A DNA stretch of 64,000 nt from Rhabdophis nuchalis (GCA_039707465.1 CM077649.1:18666001-18730000), one strand, 5' to 3'; shown: positions 51,559-62,033, counted from the first letter of the stretch. Numbers and translations are program-made. The notes: a model not told the origin generated them from the letters alone.

Positions 51559-51999
51559 GTGAGTATGGGCTCCGCACTTTCTCGAGTTTCGTCAGTACAC
51601 AGGGATGGACTCCACTCTTTAGTCAAGAAGGCTAATTGTCTGCAAAAAGTTAACGGCACGACTCTGTATCCTCTCTCTAAGAAAGACCTTTCCGCCTTTC
51701 TCAAATATGCTTCTTCACACTGTCCTGCCTATCCTTTAGAAGGTTCTCTTTGCCTTACTTTCCTTTCTCCTTCAACACCTTCACCATCCGACACCTCTGA
51801 TGATGAATCTCTTTCCCCTATTACTTCTGAACCCCCTCTTAAACCTAATCCTCCACCTTATGCCCCTCCACCTTCTACGCCTTCCGTTTCTCCTCCCTTA
51901 CCTCCTGAACCTTTAGATGATCCCCCTCCTCTTCTCAATTCCTTTCAACACACTCTCATGGACTATGTTTTAATTGGGACTTTAAAAGACAAAACCTAA
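51559..51999 (+). pseudogene. gag fragment: matrix-like N-terminus with PPPY motif
   Basis: 146-codon open frame. The second Met gives MGSALS, a good N-myristoylation signal, so translation more likely starts at 51565. The first ~70 residues are compact and basic as in retroviral matrix proteins. The rest is Pro/Ser-rich and contains a PPPY late-domain motif that would bind NEDD4-type ligases for budding. It stops before any capsid. It lies 86 bp after the 5' LTR, where gag belongs. The truncation coincides with the LTR-like block at 52064. Confidence 0.75.
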
Positions 52000-52063
52000 C
52001 AAGATCTATTGTTTAGGAAAACTGTACTGTAAGATTGTTTTAATATGTGCCTGCAATTTATTG

Positions 52064-52475
52064 TGTCCCCTCCTGTGATAAGATCTTCCCCACCACCTTT
52101 TCTTTAAGGAAAAAAGAACGTATCTCTGCTACTTTAACACCAGAGCAATCTAAAACTCTTCACACTCCTTTATATTACTAAGTGAGCAATTAAGCTAACA
52201 AAGAAGGGAAAAGCTAACAGACTTTTTGAGTTAGGAAGGATGCAGATGGAGTTAGGATACATGATTTAAGTTTTACCATATGTTAGGTTATATGATTTAA
52301 GGTTTAACTTGAAGTTTAGAATAATTTAGACTAGTTTGAGTAATTAGTATGCAAAGAATAAAGGCTTTTTATGGCCTTGTATGAATGTTTTAATTTGTGT
52401 TTTGACTGAGATTAGTTAGAAAGAATTGCATTGTGTCTGTTGGAATGAAAGTGAAACTTTTGATTGTAAGGGTGT
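52064..52475 (+). mobile_element. LTR-like block shared with 1694-2190
   Basis: Starts TGTCCCCTCCTGTGATAAGATC and is collinear with 1694-2190, including an AATAAAG near 52356. It either belongs to the retroviral interior, with 1694-2190 being a second remnant, or is another LTR that inserted here and cut gag short. Confidence 0.45.
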
Positions 52476-52660
52476 GGTCAGAACTGCTGCCCCCCTTAAT
52501 GACACACACACACTGCTAAAACAAGCAGAATTTTTTTGCCAGCAGCATTTTTTTTTTGCCCACGAATTCTTTTGCCCACTTCTCCCCCCTCTTGCCTGCC
52601 TCTCTCTGAGTGCGGAGGGAGGCAGGGGGAAAGAGGGAGGGGGGTGAAATCACACAAAGC

Positions 52661-52702
52661 AAACACACAAACACACACACACACACACACACACACTCAC
52701 TC
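52661..52702. repeat. (AC)n microsatellite
   Basis: Interrupted (AC)n run in the retroviral interior. Confidence 0.85.
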
Positions 52703-52739
52703 ACATCTTAAAGGGGACTGCAAGAAAGATAATAGTACG

Positions 52740-53100
52740 TGAGAGAGAGAGAGAGAGAAGGTAGAAAAGAGAGAAAGACAAAGAAAGTAGGAGAAAGAAA
52801 AGAAAATAGAGGGAGAGAGACAGAGGCAAGAAAAAGAAAGTAATAAAGAGAAAGTTAGACAGAGAGAAAGAGAGGGAAAGAGAAGACAGAGAAAGTAAGA
52901 GAAAGTAAAAGAAAGTAATAAAGAGAAAGTTAGACAGAGAGAAAGAGAGGGAAAGAGAAGACAGAGAAAGTAAGAGAAAGTAAAAGAAAGTAATAAAGAG
53001 AAAGTTAGACAGAGAGAAAGAGAGGGAAAGAGACTAAGAGATAGAAGCAGAAAGCAGAAAGAAAGGGATTTTTAAGAAGCAGAAAGAAAGGGATTTTTAA
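52740..53100 (+). repeat. Purine-only tract with 75-bp tandem repeat
   Basis: About 360 bp of almost pure A/G. Within it a 75-bp unit beginning 'gaaagtaataaagagaaagt' is repeated without mismatch from 52836, 52911 and 52986 (third copy partial, to about 53032). A shorter duplication, 'gcagaaagaaagggattttt', follows at 53058-53100. Such tracts can form triplex DNA. No coding role visible. Confidence 0.9.
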
Positions 53101-53774
53101 GTGAGTTTCACAACATACCCACATTTATCTACAAATAATCACATTTCACATTTCACTTTTCACTCTTCCTTCATGAAATTCAATTAGTATAACCATTTTA
53201 AGGAACTGTATAATACTTATTTTTCAGTTTTGCCAACGATCTTGGATTTTCTTTTGAACATTTTTTGAGTTTTATTTTTATCCATATGCAGGAATGATTT
53301 TCTGCTATTTTGCCTGCATTTTGAAAAATTTTACCACTTAATGAGTTACCTAGCTTCCATAACAATGAAGCTGGTTTTTCCCACATTTCGTTTTTTGATG
53401 TCAGACTTAAGATACTATCCCATCCTATGTCGTTCGTTTGATTGTTTCTGACATCTGCCTTTGGAAAATTTCCTTCCATCTAAATTGTTTTTTGAATTTT
53501 TGGGTGTTGATTCCAAGTTTTTTGAATTTTGTGTGAACCGTTATTTTTTGCTTTGCCTGTCATAATTTTTCCACATTTAAATTTTACTTCTAGAGGAGTA
53601 TTGGCTTTACTTAATTCTCCGCTTATACAAAACAAAGGGGGAACTGCTTGCCATTATGATTTTGCTCCCAGAAGCCTATTCACCTCACACCCCACGGTGG
53701 ATTTTTACAACCAAAGGGTCTTCGCTAAAAGGTGAATCAATTGATTTCTCAAAAATATGACATGATATAAAAGA
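53101..53774. other. Retroviral interior, unrecognised
   Basis: T-rich sequence without recognisable gag or pol motif. A 93-codon minus-strand frame (53479-53198) and a 68-codon plus frame (53529-53735) have no domain I know. Confidence 0.4.
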
Positions 53775-54470
53775 TTGTTTTTTCTCCATTCCTTTGTATC
53801 CAAAGGGTCTTGTCCTGCTTGTAGCAAACAAACGCATTCTATTCCCATGGGAGTCAATCCCAGAGGAACAGAATGTAATCAAATTTGGCAAATGGATGTT
53901 ACCCAATATGCTTCCTTTTCCCCATGGAAGTACATTCATGTATCCATTGATACCTACTCTGGGTTCATCATCGCCACCCCTCAAAGGGGTGAGACTATAA
54001 AGCATGTCCTCAATCATTGTATTCGCTCTATTGCTTCGTTGGGATGCTCAAATGAATTAAAAACAGACAACGGGCCCGCTTAGCCAAGAATTTTCGGCCT
54101 TTTGTCAGAATTGGGGAATAATCAGATATTCAGATACCAGGGGAAAAGGACCCCCCAGCCTCCCAGCGGTGCAAAACACATTAAACTTTTGTCTTTATTA
54201 ACCTCACCGGAAACCCCCCCACGTCCACCGCTTGTTGTTACTTTTCTTCTTCCCCCTCTGCTGAACATCAACGACCGCTTGTCTATTACCGGCGCCTACC
54301 TGACCTGACCTGGCGAGGACCAGCAGAGTTCATCACGTGATAAAGTGGTTACGCCGCCATATTTGCAGACAACACCACTGTCTGGGTTCCTGGTTGTCAC
54401 CTGAAACCATCCCAAGCTGTTCCTGCTCCAACCCTCGCTTCAACTCCTCGAATCCAGACCCTTGTTCCAG
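53775..54470 (+). pseudogene. pol remnant: integrase, betaretrovirus-like
   Basis: The frame 53775-54083 has the CPAC half of the HHCC zinc finger, MGVNPRG, WQMDVTQY with the first catalytic Asp, VSIDTYSGFI and the second catalytic Asp in KTDNGPA, followed at once by a stop. After a frame change, FCQNWGI and, further on, LTWRGPAEF with WVPGCHLKPS (about 54305-54415) represent the end of the core and the C-terminal DNA-binding domain. Two adjacent stops (near 54340) and frameshifts inactivate it; the catalytic Glu region is damaged. RT and RNase H upstream are absent. Confidence 0.85.
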
Positions 54471-54821
54471 TCTCTCCAGAAAGGAGCCATAGCTGTCATC
54501 AGATGCAAGGATCCGGAACAAATTTATTGTCCTTTTGCCTTTCTACACAGAGGTAAACATGTCAGCCCACACACAGGACATTACATGATACACTCACATC
54601 ACCCCTGCACAATGACATTGACATTTACAGCTTCTGAAGCCACCATCGGACTGTACACCTGCCAAAGCTTTGACCAAAGCAAAAGAGGTGGTTTTGCTGA
54701 ACTTGGCTGCACATCCACCAGCACCTGACCATTTGACACGAGGGAAAAAGGACATCTTTCCCAACAGCTGCCGATCCCGATCCCATCGTTCGGTGCTTAA
54801 CCAGATCCAGCCCGAACAAAG

Positions 54822-55040
54822 ATGGACACATCAACCATTTCTTCAGACATGGCAGATAAAAGAAATTCAGCATTTAACAAGACACAATTATACACATGGC
54901 TCCCTAATATAACATGGTTAAAGAACTTTGTAAATACAATAATTGGTATTGTTGCTATGCTTGTTATGCTATGTTGCTGTATTCAATGCTTGCTTTTAAT
55001 AATAATGATTTTCAAAGGTTTTACTCCAAAGGTGCCATGA
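54822..55040 (+). pseudogene. env remnant 1: transmembrane anchor
   Basis: A 72-codon frame with NKT and NIT glycosylation sites, a WLKNF membrane-proximal motif, a long hydrophobic span with a CCC cysteine cluster, and a short tail ending in a stop. It looks like the end of a retroviral envelope TM subunit. The SU part is not recognisable between 54470 and 54820. Confidence 0.6.
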
Positions 55041-55109
55041 GGTGGAGTCAGATGACCCAACCCAGAAGGAGAGCTCTATTTCTCACCTACAACAATTTCT
55101 GACATCCCT

Positions 55110-55457
55110 ATGTTTAATTTTTCCCCTTGGCTTACTACACTGTTATCCGCTATGTTAGGACCAATTATTATGATATTATTGTTATGTACCCTTGGCCCAT
55201 GTGTTGGAACAAAATTGTTGCGCTTTTTGCAATCACGCTTAAACTCCTTGGGAGATGACCTGACGGAAACGAAGAAACAGGTAATGCTATTAAACTCACA
55301 TATCAGACCTAGTGAGAAAATGCCATTAATGCACTTCTCGGACTTAGACATAAATTCGGCCTCGGATAACGAAGGTATGTACCCAGCGGATAGAGGGCAT
55401 CCGAAGGGAGGCCCTACATCCAATGGAAGCATGACCTCAGTTATCAGCTCTGAATAA
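55110..55457 (+). pseudogene. env remnant 2: gammaretrovirus-like TM anchor and tail
   Basis: A 115-codon frame: FSPWLTTLLSAMLGP, a hydrophobic span, LGPCV, then a polar cytoplasmic tail ending 43 bp before the 3' LTR. The WLTTLL...GP...LGPC pattern is typical of class I/gammaretroviral TM. Having it in an element with a betaretrovirus-like integrase indicates a recombinant history. Confidence 0.75.
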
Positions 55458-55479
55458 CCACAAGGTTTAGGAGCGTTCC

Positions 55480-55500
55480 AAAAAACAAAAACAGAGGAGA
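55480..55500 (+). other. Polypurine tract
   Basis: A-rich run ending AGAGGAGA directly before the TG of the 3' LTR, the expected plus-strand primer site. Confidence 0.8.
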
Positions 55501-56018
55501 TGTTGCAACATGGCACTCACAAGTTTGTTTACGGAACAAGGGATAAGATAAGTTTCCATCTCTCCGAATGCTAAGTCCTGTTTACAGAACAAAGGAGAAG
55601 ATAAGTTTCCGTTTCCCCTAAAGCTAACACCTAAAGAGATGTGTGACTCACCCAAAGGATATAACCATATAAGGCAGCAGGAAGGATATAACCATATAAG
55701 GCAGCAGGAAGGATATAGCCATATAAGGTATTAGGATGTAGCCATATAAGGTACTAGGATGTAGCCATATAAGGCAATAGGATGTAACCATGTATATGAT
55801 TGGACCACGTAGTGCTTCTTTGTCTGAGCCTAATAAAAGAGGATGCGAGACAATGCTCGGGGCTTCCTGAGATTCCCTGGGGAACAAAGAGCTTGCTCGC
55901 AATTCTCCTGCTAACACCACCACGTGTCGTTGTCTTCTTCCTCGGAGCCCGCTTGGCCTATGGCTGAGCACACCCCGGTCCAGGGGCCCCGCAGACCAGC
56001 ACACTCACCGCAATTACA
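55501..56018 (+). repeat. 3' LTR of the endogenous retrovirus
   Basis: 518 bp, TG...CA. Identical to the 5' LTR up to its position 367 (including all five CArG boxes), diverged after that. Confidence 0.95.
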
Positions 56019-56521
56019 CCCTCTGACACAAGGTCATGGATGAGGGGGGCTTTGTTGACAATGGACCTGGCGTTACAAAACATCAGCCTCAGTCCCTGGC
56101 TCTGTATTCCCTGACCACCTAGCCTGCGGAGGTTGTGACACCTGACCGTTTGCAACCAACGGCTTGGAACCAAGGATGGAACTTGCCTCCCCTCGGACCT
56201 GCCTCTCCCCACGACCTTTTGAATGGAAGTGCCCTCCGCAGGAACGACTCGTGTTTCTCCCCCCCTCACGGATTCTTCCGCTTCCCTCTGTCGCCTGTTG
56301 GCCTGGCCTTCTCTCTCTAACTGTACATACCCTCCCTCCTCCTCCCTGGAACCCCCTAAAACCCGCATTAAAAACCTCCCTAAAACCCCCCTCAACCTGC
56401 GCTTCGCCCACCTCTCAGGAATAATCAATCCGTCCTCGAGGTGGGCCCGTGATAGACAGGAGGGCCAGGCCTGCGAGAGGGGAGACTCCCACAGGCCAAG
56501 GAGGTCGCGCCTAGAGTACAC
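56019..56521 (-). CDS. CR1/L3 ORF2, N-terminal part
   Basis: Frame starting at 56521 with Met; about 165 codons belong to the LINE before the retroviral junction. A polar N-terminal extension is followed by the endonuclease start LRLMFCNARSIVNKAPL and IHDLVSEG. The frame then runs into the retroviral LTR. The phase at 56025 continues exactly into 50956. The Met choice is the first in frame and not otherwise supported. Confidence 0.8.
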
Positions 56522-57705
56522 GATAAAACCTCAGGGTGGTTCCAAACCAGGAAGGCAAAAACACAAGTCCGAAATAAGTGGCTGAGTGCAGGATGTTCTT
56601 CAGGATGGGGGGGGGGGGTAAAGTCAGAATCCAGAGTCTTATGGATGGGGGAGTCAAGTCCAATCCCATTACAGGCCCCATCCATCTGTCCTTCCAACCA
56701 AGGGGCTTAGTTCGTAACAGCCCTCTAATGGCCCAGATATTATCAGCCAGCCAGCCTCCACCAGTCCCGGGCACTCACTCCAAGATGTCCTGAAACGTCC
56801 TCGGCCAAATCCATCTTTCCCCAACTGGCTGCAGATGTTGCATGCCGGGCTGCTCCACCAAACATGCCACTTTCAACCAGCCAATACTCCATCTCCAACC
56901 TTCTCCTTCTTCTGCCAACTCCGTCCTCCATCATCAGCTCTTTCTTTCCATCGCCTCCAGCTCCTCGCCATCTCCGTCCATCTCTCACCATCCATCTACA
57001 TCTGTCTCTCTATCACTCCATCATTCCATCTCTCTTCCTCTCCATCTCTCTCTTTCGCCTTCTCCTCCTCCATCCCTTCTGCTTCCTCCAACTCCTCAGC
57101 ATTCCCATCATTCCATACCTCAACACCTTCTCTCGTCCACCTTCTACTTTCTTCCACCCTTCCTCTCTCAGGAGCAGTCCTAGCCAGTGTGGGGTGGATG
57201 TTTCGGGCCCAGAACCAGGGTATGACCGCACGACCTGCCACTAGTCGTGCGGCCCGATGGTAGCTCTCCTGGCCTGGACCCCTGGGCCCCTCTCGCCGCC
57301 CGTGGTGAAATCCGCGTCCCGGCTTGCGGCCTGCCTCTCACCTTCTGGCCGCGCCGGGATGCTCTGGGCCGCAGACGAGCCTTTCTCGCCGCCCATGATG
57401 AATCCACATCCCGGCTTGCGGCCTACCTCTCTTCTTCCGGCCGCGCCGGGACGCTCTGGGCCGCGAACAGGCCGAGCCGATCTTCTCTGCTCTCCCGTCG
57501 CCCAAAGAGCTCACCCTTCAGCTCCGGGCGGCTCGGCGCGACGACGGGAGGATCGGCTTGTCAAGCCAGCCCTCCACGATGGTAAGCGAGGGCTGGCGGC
57601 ATCTTCCTGGGGTAAAATCCACCCCCGGGGCTTCTCCGGCTCTCAGAGTGCGACCGCCATGTCGCGCATGCGCAGATTTCTTATGTACTTTTTCTTTTTC
57701 AAATA
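56522..57705 (-). promoter_or_regulatory. CR1/L3 5' region (5' UTR, internal promoter)
   Basis: GC-rich on average, with CpG-dense part 57180-57660 and a pyrimidine-rich part 56870-57180. Several open frames here are compositional and none shows a zinc finger or esterase domain of a CR1 ORF1. It probably holds the Pol II internal promoter. Confidence 0.6.
57294..57475. repeat. 93-bp CpG-rich tandem duplication in the LINE 5' region
   Basis: Unit 1 (57294-57386) and unit 2 (57387-about 57475) share 'cgccgccc', 'tcccggcttgcggcct', 'ggccgcgccggga' and 'gctctgggccgc', with scattered, mostly CpG-related differences. Confidence 0.85.
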
Positions 57706-57711
57706 AAAGGC

Positions 57712-58078
57712 ATGAATAGCTTGGGGGGGGGGCTTGCAGAGTGCTTCTGGGAAGTGGGTAGCCAAAAAAGAGCAAAAATGGTCCCATTTCGTGAAAACGG
57801 GCCTGTTTTCTGTCAAAAAAATTGCATGGATAGCCTTATGGAGGCTTATAGAGTGCTGCTGGGGGGACAAAAAACAGCCCATTTTTTGCTCATTTCTGCC
57901 CTCCCCAACCCCCAGGAGCTCTCTGGAAGCCTCCATAAGGCTATGTGGCCATTTTTGTGAAGGGGTGGCACTTCAGGAGGCAGAAAAATGCTGTATTCGA
58001 TGTATAAGATGCACCCAGATTTTCAGCCTCTTTTTTGAGGAAAAAGGTGTGTCTTATACTCCGAAAAATACTGTACCT
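57712..58078. repeat. Interspersed repeat at the 5' border of the L3
   Basis: Contains 'tcgtgaaaacgggcctgttt', 'ggcttgcagagtgcttctgg' (and again at 57844) and ends 'gtcttatactccgaaaaata', a widespread amniote repeat end. Similar text in inverse orientation lies left of the L3 (about 47950-48010), so the LINE may have landed inside such a repeat. Confidence 0.5.
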
Positions 58079-59984
58079 TTCTCAGTAAATGAGTAGCAGA
58101 GGGCAATTATATTTTATTAACATAAAAAAGTACCAAACATGTTTTTATGAATTTGCAGTGTAGTATAGATTAAGTCATGAGTAAATATAACTAAGTCATT
58201 TTCAGATGTTTATTTCATAAGTGTACTTTTTGCATGCTGGGCTGCAATAATCCAATTATTTAACTCAGAAGGGGTTCTAGTCCTTAAACTGGCACTTTTC
58301 AATAACTGTTTCATGTGGTTTTTTTAATATTCTATCTTTATTTTATTAGTCTTTCAGAAAATACAATATTTTCTGTTGAAGTATGAAATAAAGAATCAGT
58401 AAATTACTAAAAGTCTAACTTCAGTGTCTACTGTGAACTCATGTATATCAGTGATTTATTGTTTTGTTCTTTTGAGAAACCATGCACAAAACCCCATAAA
58501 TGCTGCAACAATATTTCACATTCTTTCTGAGTTTCCATAAAGATTGCAATGCCTCCTTGAAATTTGTTTATGGCCATAGTACAAAACCTAATATAAAATT
58601 TAAAAAGCAGCCTACCAACACACTAGAAGAAATACACATATTAAGTAGCTGAAGCAAGAGCTAGGTAGTACATAAGCATTGATTCCTTATCAGAGCTGTG
58701 GGTCATATTTCTTAAAATACTCTGTATTAGCTTAATAGTAACAGATTTTTGGTAGAAATTACTTTACTTCAACATCAGTACTGTTTAGGTAATTTTGACT
58801 ATCATTCTATGTGGTTGAGAGGCATTTCATTTTTTTTTTACCTTGGATAAGAAAAAGAATTCATTCCTGTAGTAAAGGGAACATGTTTTCTAGAGAACAA
58901 GAAAAAAAGGGAAGGAAGGGAGGAAGGAAGGAAGGATGGATTTATGTAATGGCATTATCATCACTAGTTCTAGTATTAAATACTTTTACAATGTGAAAAG
59001 AAGTATCCAGATATTTGAATAACATTCCCCATATATTGAAGAGAGATAGCAGCATTTCACCTTGTCTGAGGCCATTTTCCTACTCGTGATTTAACAGTTG
59101 TGACTTCTATAGTCATCCAGCTAGCTAGCTATGTGCCGCTGACAACTGTTATAAAGACAGGGTTTGTTTTGTTTATAATGCTATTAAAACATTACAAGGC
59201 AGTAGTGTGGAAACTACTAATAACAATTCCAAAAACAGAATAAAACTGATCAGCTCTTTAAAGCATGTCCCAAGTTTTCAAAGTGTTTTGACGCCATCTA
59301 ATTTGATTTGTGACTGAAAGTAGGTTCGCCCTATGATTTATGACTCCATTTCAGTAGAGGATTTTTGATTAATTGAATTGAAGCATTCTCTCAAAACAGC
59401 CCTAGTAATCCCTCAAAACAGCCCTAGTAATCATCCCAGCTTTAAACTATGAATAAAAATGGAGTTATATAATGTAATTTTGGTAGTACAATCCATGCAA
59501 TACAACATATAAAAACTTATTTTTAAATTTTGTTGGCTTTGAAACAAAATGAAACCATGTGAAAAAATACCAGTCTTGCCTATGATTCATAAATACAATA
59601 TACAACTAATGCAGATAGATTTTCATTATAAAAGTAAAACCACTCTGAAATTTAACATGACATTTCTGCTTTGTAAGTCAAGAATTATATTTTCTACCAA
59701 GATTCCCTTTCAAAATCTCAAGTGACTAAAATTTTGCTCAAATCTAGAAATAACCACCTACTAAGTAGTAAAGTTTTCTGTTTAGCTACCTATTTAACTA
59801 CACTAAATTTATATTTAGTTATATTAGTGTGCGTATACTGCATATCTAAATCATAACAATGCGGTACAAACCTCAGTACATCAGTTATAACAATCAAATA
59901 AATTATTAAAAACATGTAAACGATGGTTTTAAGGTAGTTTTTTTATCTACATGAAATTTCTTTATTACATACCCTTTTCCCATT
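58079..59984. other. No gene, nothing recognised
   Basis: AT-rich sequence; small GGAA run near 58920. A short direct duplication 'cctcaaaacagccctagtaa' lies at 59391-59432. Confidence 0.45.
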
Positions 59985-60290
59985 TTGATTTGATTTGATT
60001 TGATTTATTTGGATTTATATAACCGCACCCTCTCCCCAAAGGGACCCGGGGCGGTGCACAGGAAGTTAAAAAACACAACAATATCACAATATAAATAGTT
60101 AAAATCAAATTAAATAATTATCCCTGTGCTAAAATTTAGAAGTTAAAACATAATCCCATACAAACCCAATGAAAACAATTTATTTTACAGACTGTAGTCT
60201 AGATAGATAACTTAGGCCAAGCCGGCCTGATGGAACAGGAGTGTCTTTAATTTCTGGCGGAAGGAGAAATTTCCACAGAGGAATGCCTCA
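59985..60290 (-). mobile_element. CR1/L3 LINE 3' end with (GATTT)n tail
   Basis: (GATTT)n at 59985-60010 precedes 'ataaccgcaccctctcccca', 'gggacccggggcggtgcaca' and 'ggccaagccggcctgatgga': reverse complement of the L3 3' UTR and last ORF2 codons. Confidence 0.85.
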
Positions 60291-60696
60291 CCCAAAAGCA
60301 TTATGCATTTCTATGCCTGAAACTTTTCAGTAAGGCAGCTTGACAGGTGTCTAAATCCATAATGCAAAGCACTTAGTTACATTTGCCTAGTCCTGCCTGA
60401 CTACATGCATATCGGAGAGAGTGATTAATTGTTTTTTACTGCCAGCAGATGATGCTAGATGAGTCAGGAAATAATGCCAAAGGAATCTACCATTCTCACC
60501 ATTTCATGCCTTGCATGAAAATGTAACAACAACACTATTCATTGACCCTGTCAGAAAAATAGGGCTTCTCTGTCAGAACAGCAAATTTTATACCAGCTCA
60601 AGGAATGGTAGATTGTATTTTAATGCACTTGTCAGACTCTGCCATATCATGGGGTGGGGAATGGACGAGGAGAGATAGATAGGTACGCAGGTAGAT

Positions 60697-60699
<3 letters not shown>
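60291..60699. other. No gene; unique-looking sequence
   Basis: 60360-60560 is repeat-free with balanced composition ('actgccagcagatgatgcta'); candidate conserved non-coding element by texture. Confidence 0.3.
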
Positions 60700-60791
<92 letters not shown>

Positions 60792-60843
60792 GAGAGACAG
60801 AGAGAGACAGAGACAGAGACAGAGACAGAGACAGAGAGACAGA
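60700..60843. repeat. (AG)n with (AGAGAC)n
   Basis: Pure AG for about 70 bp, then AG interrupted by C every 6-14 bp. Purine-rich strand, imperfect at the 3' side. Confidence 0.9.
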
Positions 60844-62033
60844 GGATGATAAATTATTTCTACCTAACAAGAATAATAATGAATTTAATGATTTTTTTTT
60901 GTCACAAGAAGATGGACTAGTGTTTTGTAAATATATTTGTTTACTTACTTGACTATGTGCAAAATGTAAACGTGTGATCTTAATGACTGTTGGGTCATTA
61001 TTTCAGAAATGTTTCTTTATAGAACCAAAGGAACAGAATGACTAAAATGGGGGGGGGGAAGCAGTGAGTCACTTCTGACGGCTTTCCTTCCCCCTCCCTC
61101 CCATTTCTGCCTGCTTTCCCATTGACTTAGTTTGTGGGAAGTTTGCAGGGAGAAAGTCAATGGAGAAGTCAATAGGAAGTTGCAAGTCCAAGGTCAGCAG
61201 GCAGGTAAAATGGCTGCTGCAGACAGGTAAGTGGTTGCTGCTGGCAGAAGGAGTGAAGAGATGTATAAGGGTGCAGATGATGTTTTGTGTCGTTCTGTAA
61301 GTATTAACTGATAAAGAGACTTCTTTTTTTCCCTGCTTAGAATCTTTAGTCCCTTCTAGTGTCCACTTTCTAAAACCATCGCTTATCTTTGTTGTGACAT
61401 ACAGTGTGCAAAATAAGTGTTTCCCATGTGAAGCTCTTTATTTTTTTATAGTTAAATCCAACATTTTGTAGTTAAAATTAATTTTCCAAATTTATTTGAA
61501 TATTTAATCCATTTATAACTTGCTTAGATTAAAACCTTGTTTAGAGGATTGGTCTTTATTTCAATTTTTTTAAAAAAAAATATTATACTGATAATTAATT
61601 TTTGTTTTGTTCAAAGTTGAAGATAAACTCTCCCGATGAAGATTTTTCAATGTTGTCATTCTGAAGGTCTCCAATAGCTTTAAAATGGTTTATATGTTAG
61701 TTACAAAAGTAATTAGGAAACGAGACTTGTTCATCAAGCATCTTTTAAGAGTGTCTGGCAGGGTTGCAAGTAAAGTGGTTGAACTTATCATTTCCAATGC
61801 TCAAAGCCATGGAAAATCACCGTTCAGCAGCTCCTCAGGAGAAGCAGCCATCCACAGCATATATGGACAATCTCCCATCTTTTCCTTATCCAAAGACATT
61901 TCAAGGAACCAGTCCACTCACTGATTCCTTGGCCCTTGCCATTGTCATCAGTTCCACTTTTGTAGAGCTATCTTCAACATATTGTACTTCTCTCAAAAGT
62001 TTCCATGAACCCAAAATATTTAAATTAACCATA
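60844..62033. other. No gene; weak repeat at 61060-61230
   Basis: 61060-61230 resembles 34030-34215. Two overlapping frames at 61685-62039 have no recognisable domain. Confidence 0.35.

Larger units (their letters stand above)
50957..56018 (+). mobile_element. Defective endogenous retrovirus, inserted in the CR1/L3
   Basis: Two LTRs (50957-51472, 55501-56018) flank about 4.0 kb. The target duplication is a perfect CCCTCT (50951-50956 and 56019-56024); 6 bp is usual for class II/betaretrovirus-like elements. Inside: primer-binding start, a short gag piece, an LTR-like block, a purine array, an integrase remnant, two env membrane-anchor remnants and a polypurine tract. Capsid, nucleocapsid, protease, RT and RNase H are not recognisable, so it could not replicate by itself. 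U3 sequences of the LTRs are identical, which suggests a recent insertion moved by another virus's proteins, or later conversion. Confidence 0.93.
48011..57705 (-). mobile_element. Near full-length CR1/L3 LINE, split by a retrovirus
   Basis: Minus-strand LINE of about 4.6 kb once the retrovirus (50957-56018) is excluded. Order from its 5' side: a CpG-rich 5' region (about 57705-56522) with a 93-bp tandem duplication; ORF2 (56521-56019, then 50956-48211); a 3' UTR; and a short TGAA tail (48011-48030). It is much more GC-rich than its surroundings, as expected for a recent, CpG-retaining LINE. It is the reference for the L3 fragments at 645, 6514, 29635, 40050, 44318, 59985 and 63581. The exact 5' end and a TSD are not certain. 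A separate ORF1 was not recognised. Confidence 0.9.

Noticed and set aside
53101..53240. Possible small intron in the retrovirus (AAGTGAGT donor near 53099, TTTTTCAG acceptor near 53227)
   Set aside because: The motifs fit, but they are short and common in T-rich sequence, and no frame is joined by them.
56842..57263. Several Ser/Pro-rich frames of 110-150 codons
   Set aside because: They arise from pyrimidine- and CpG-rich composition of the LINE 5' region and show no domain.
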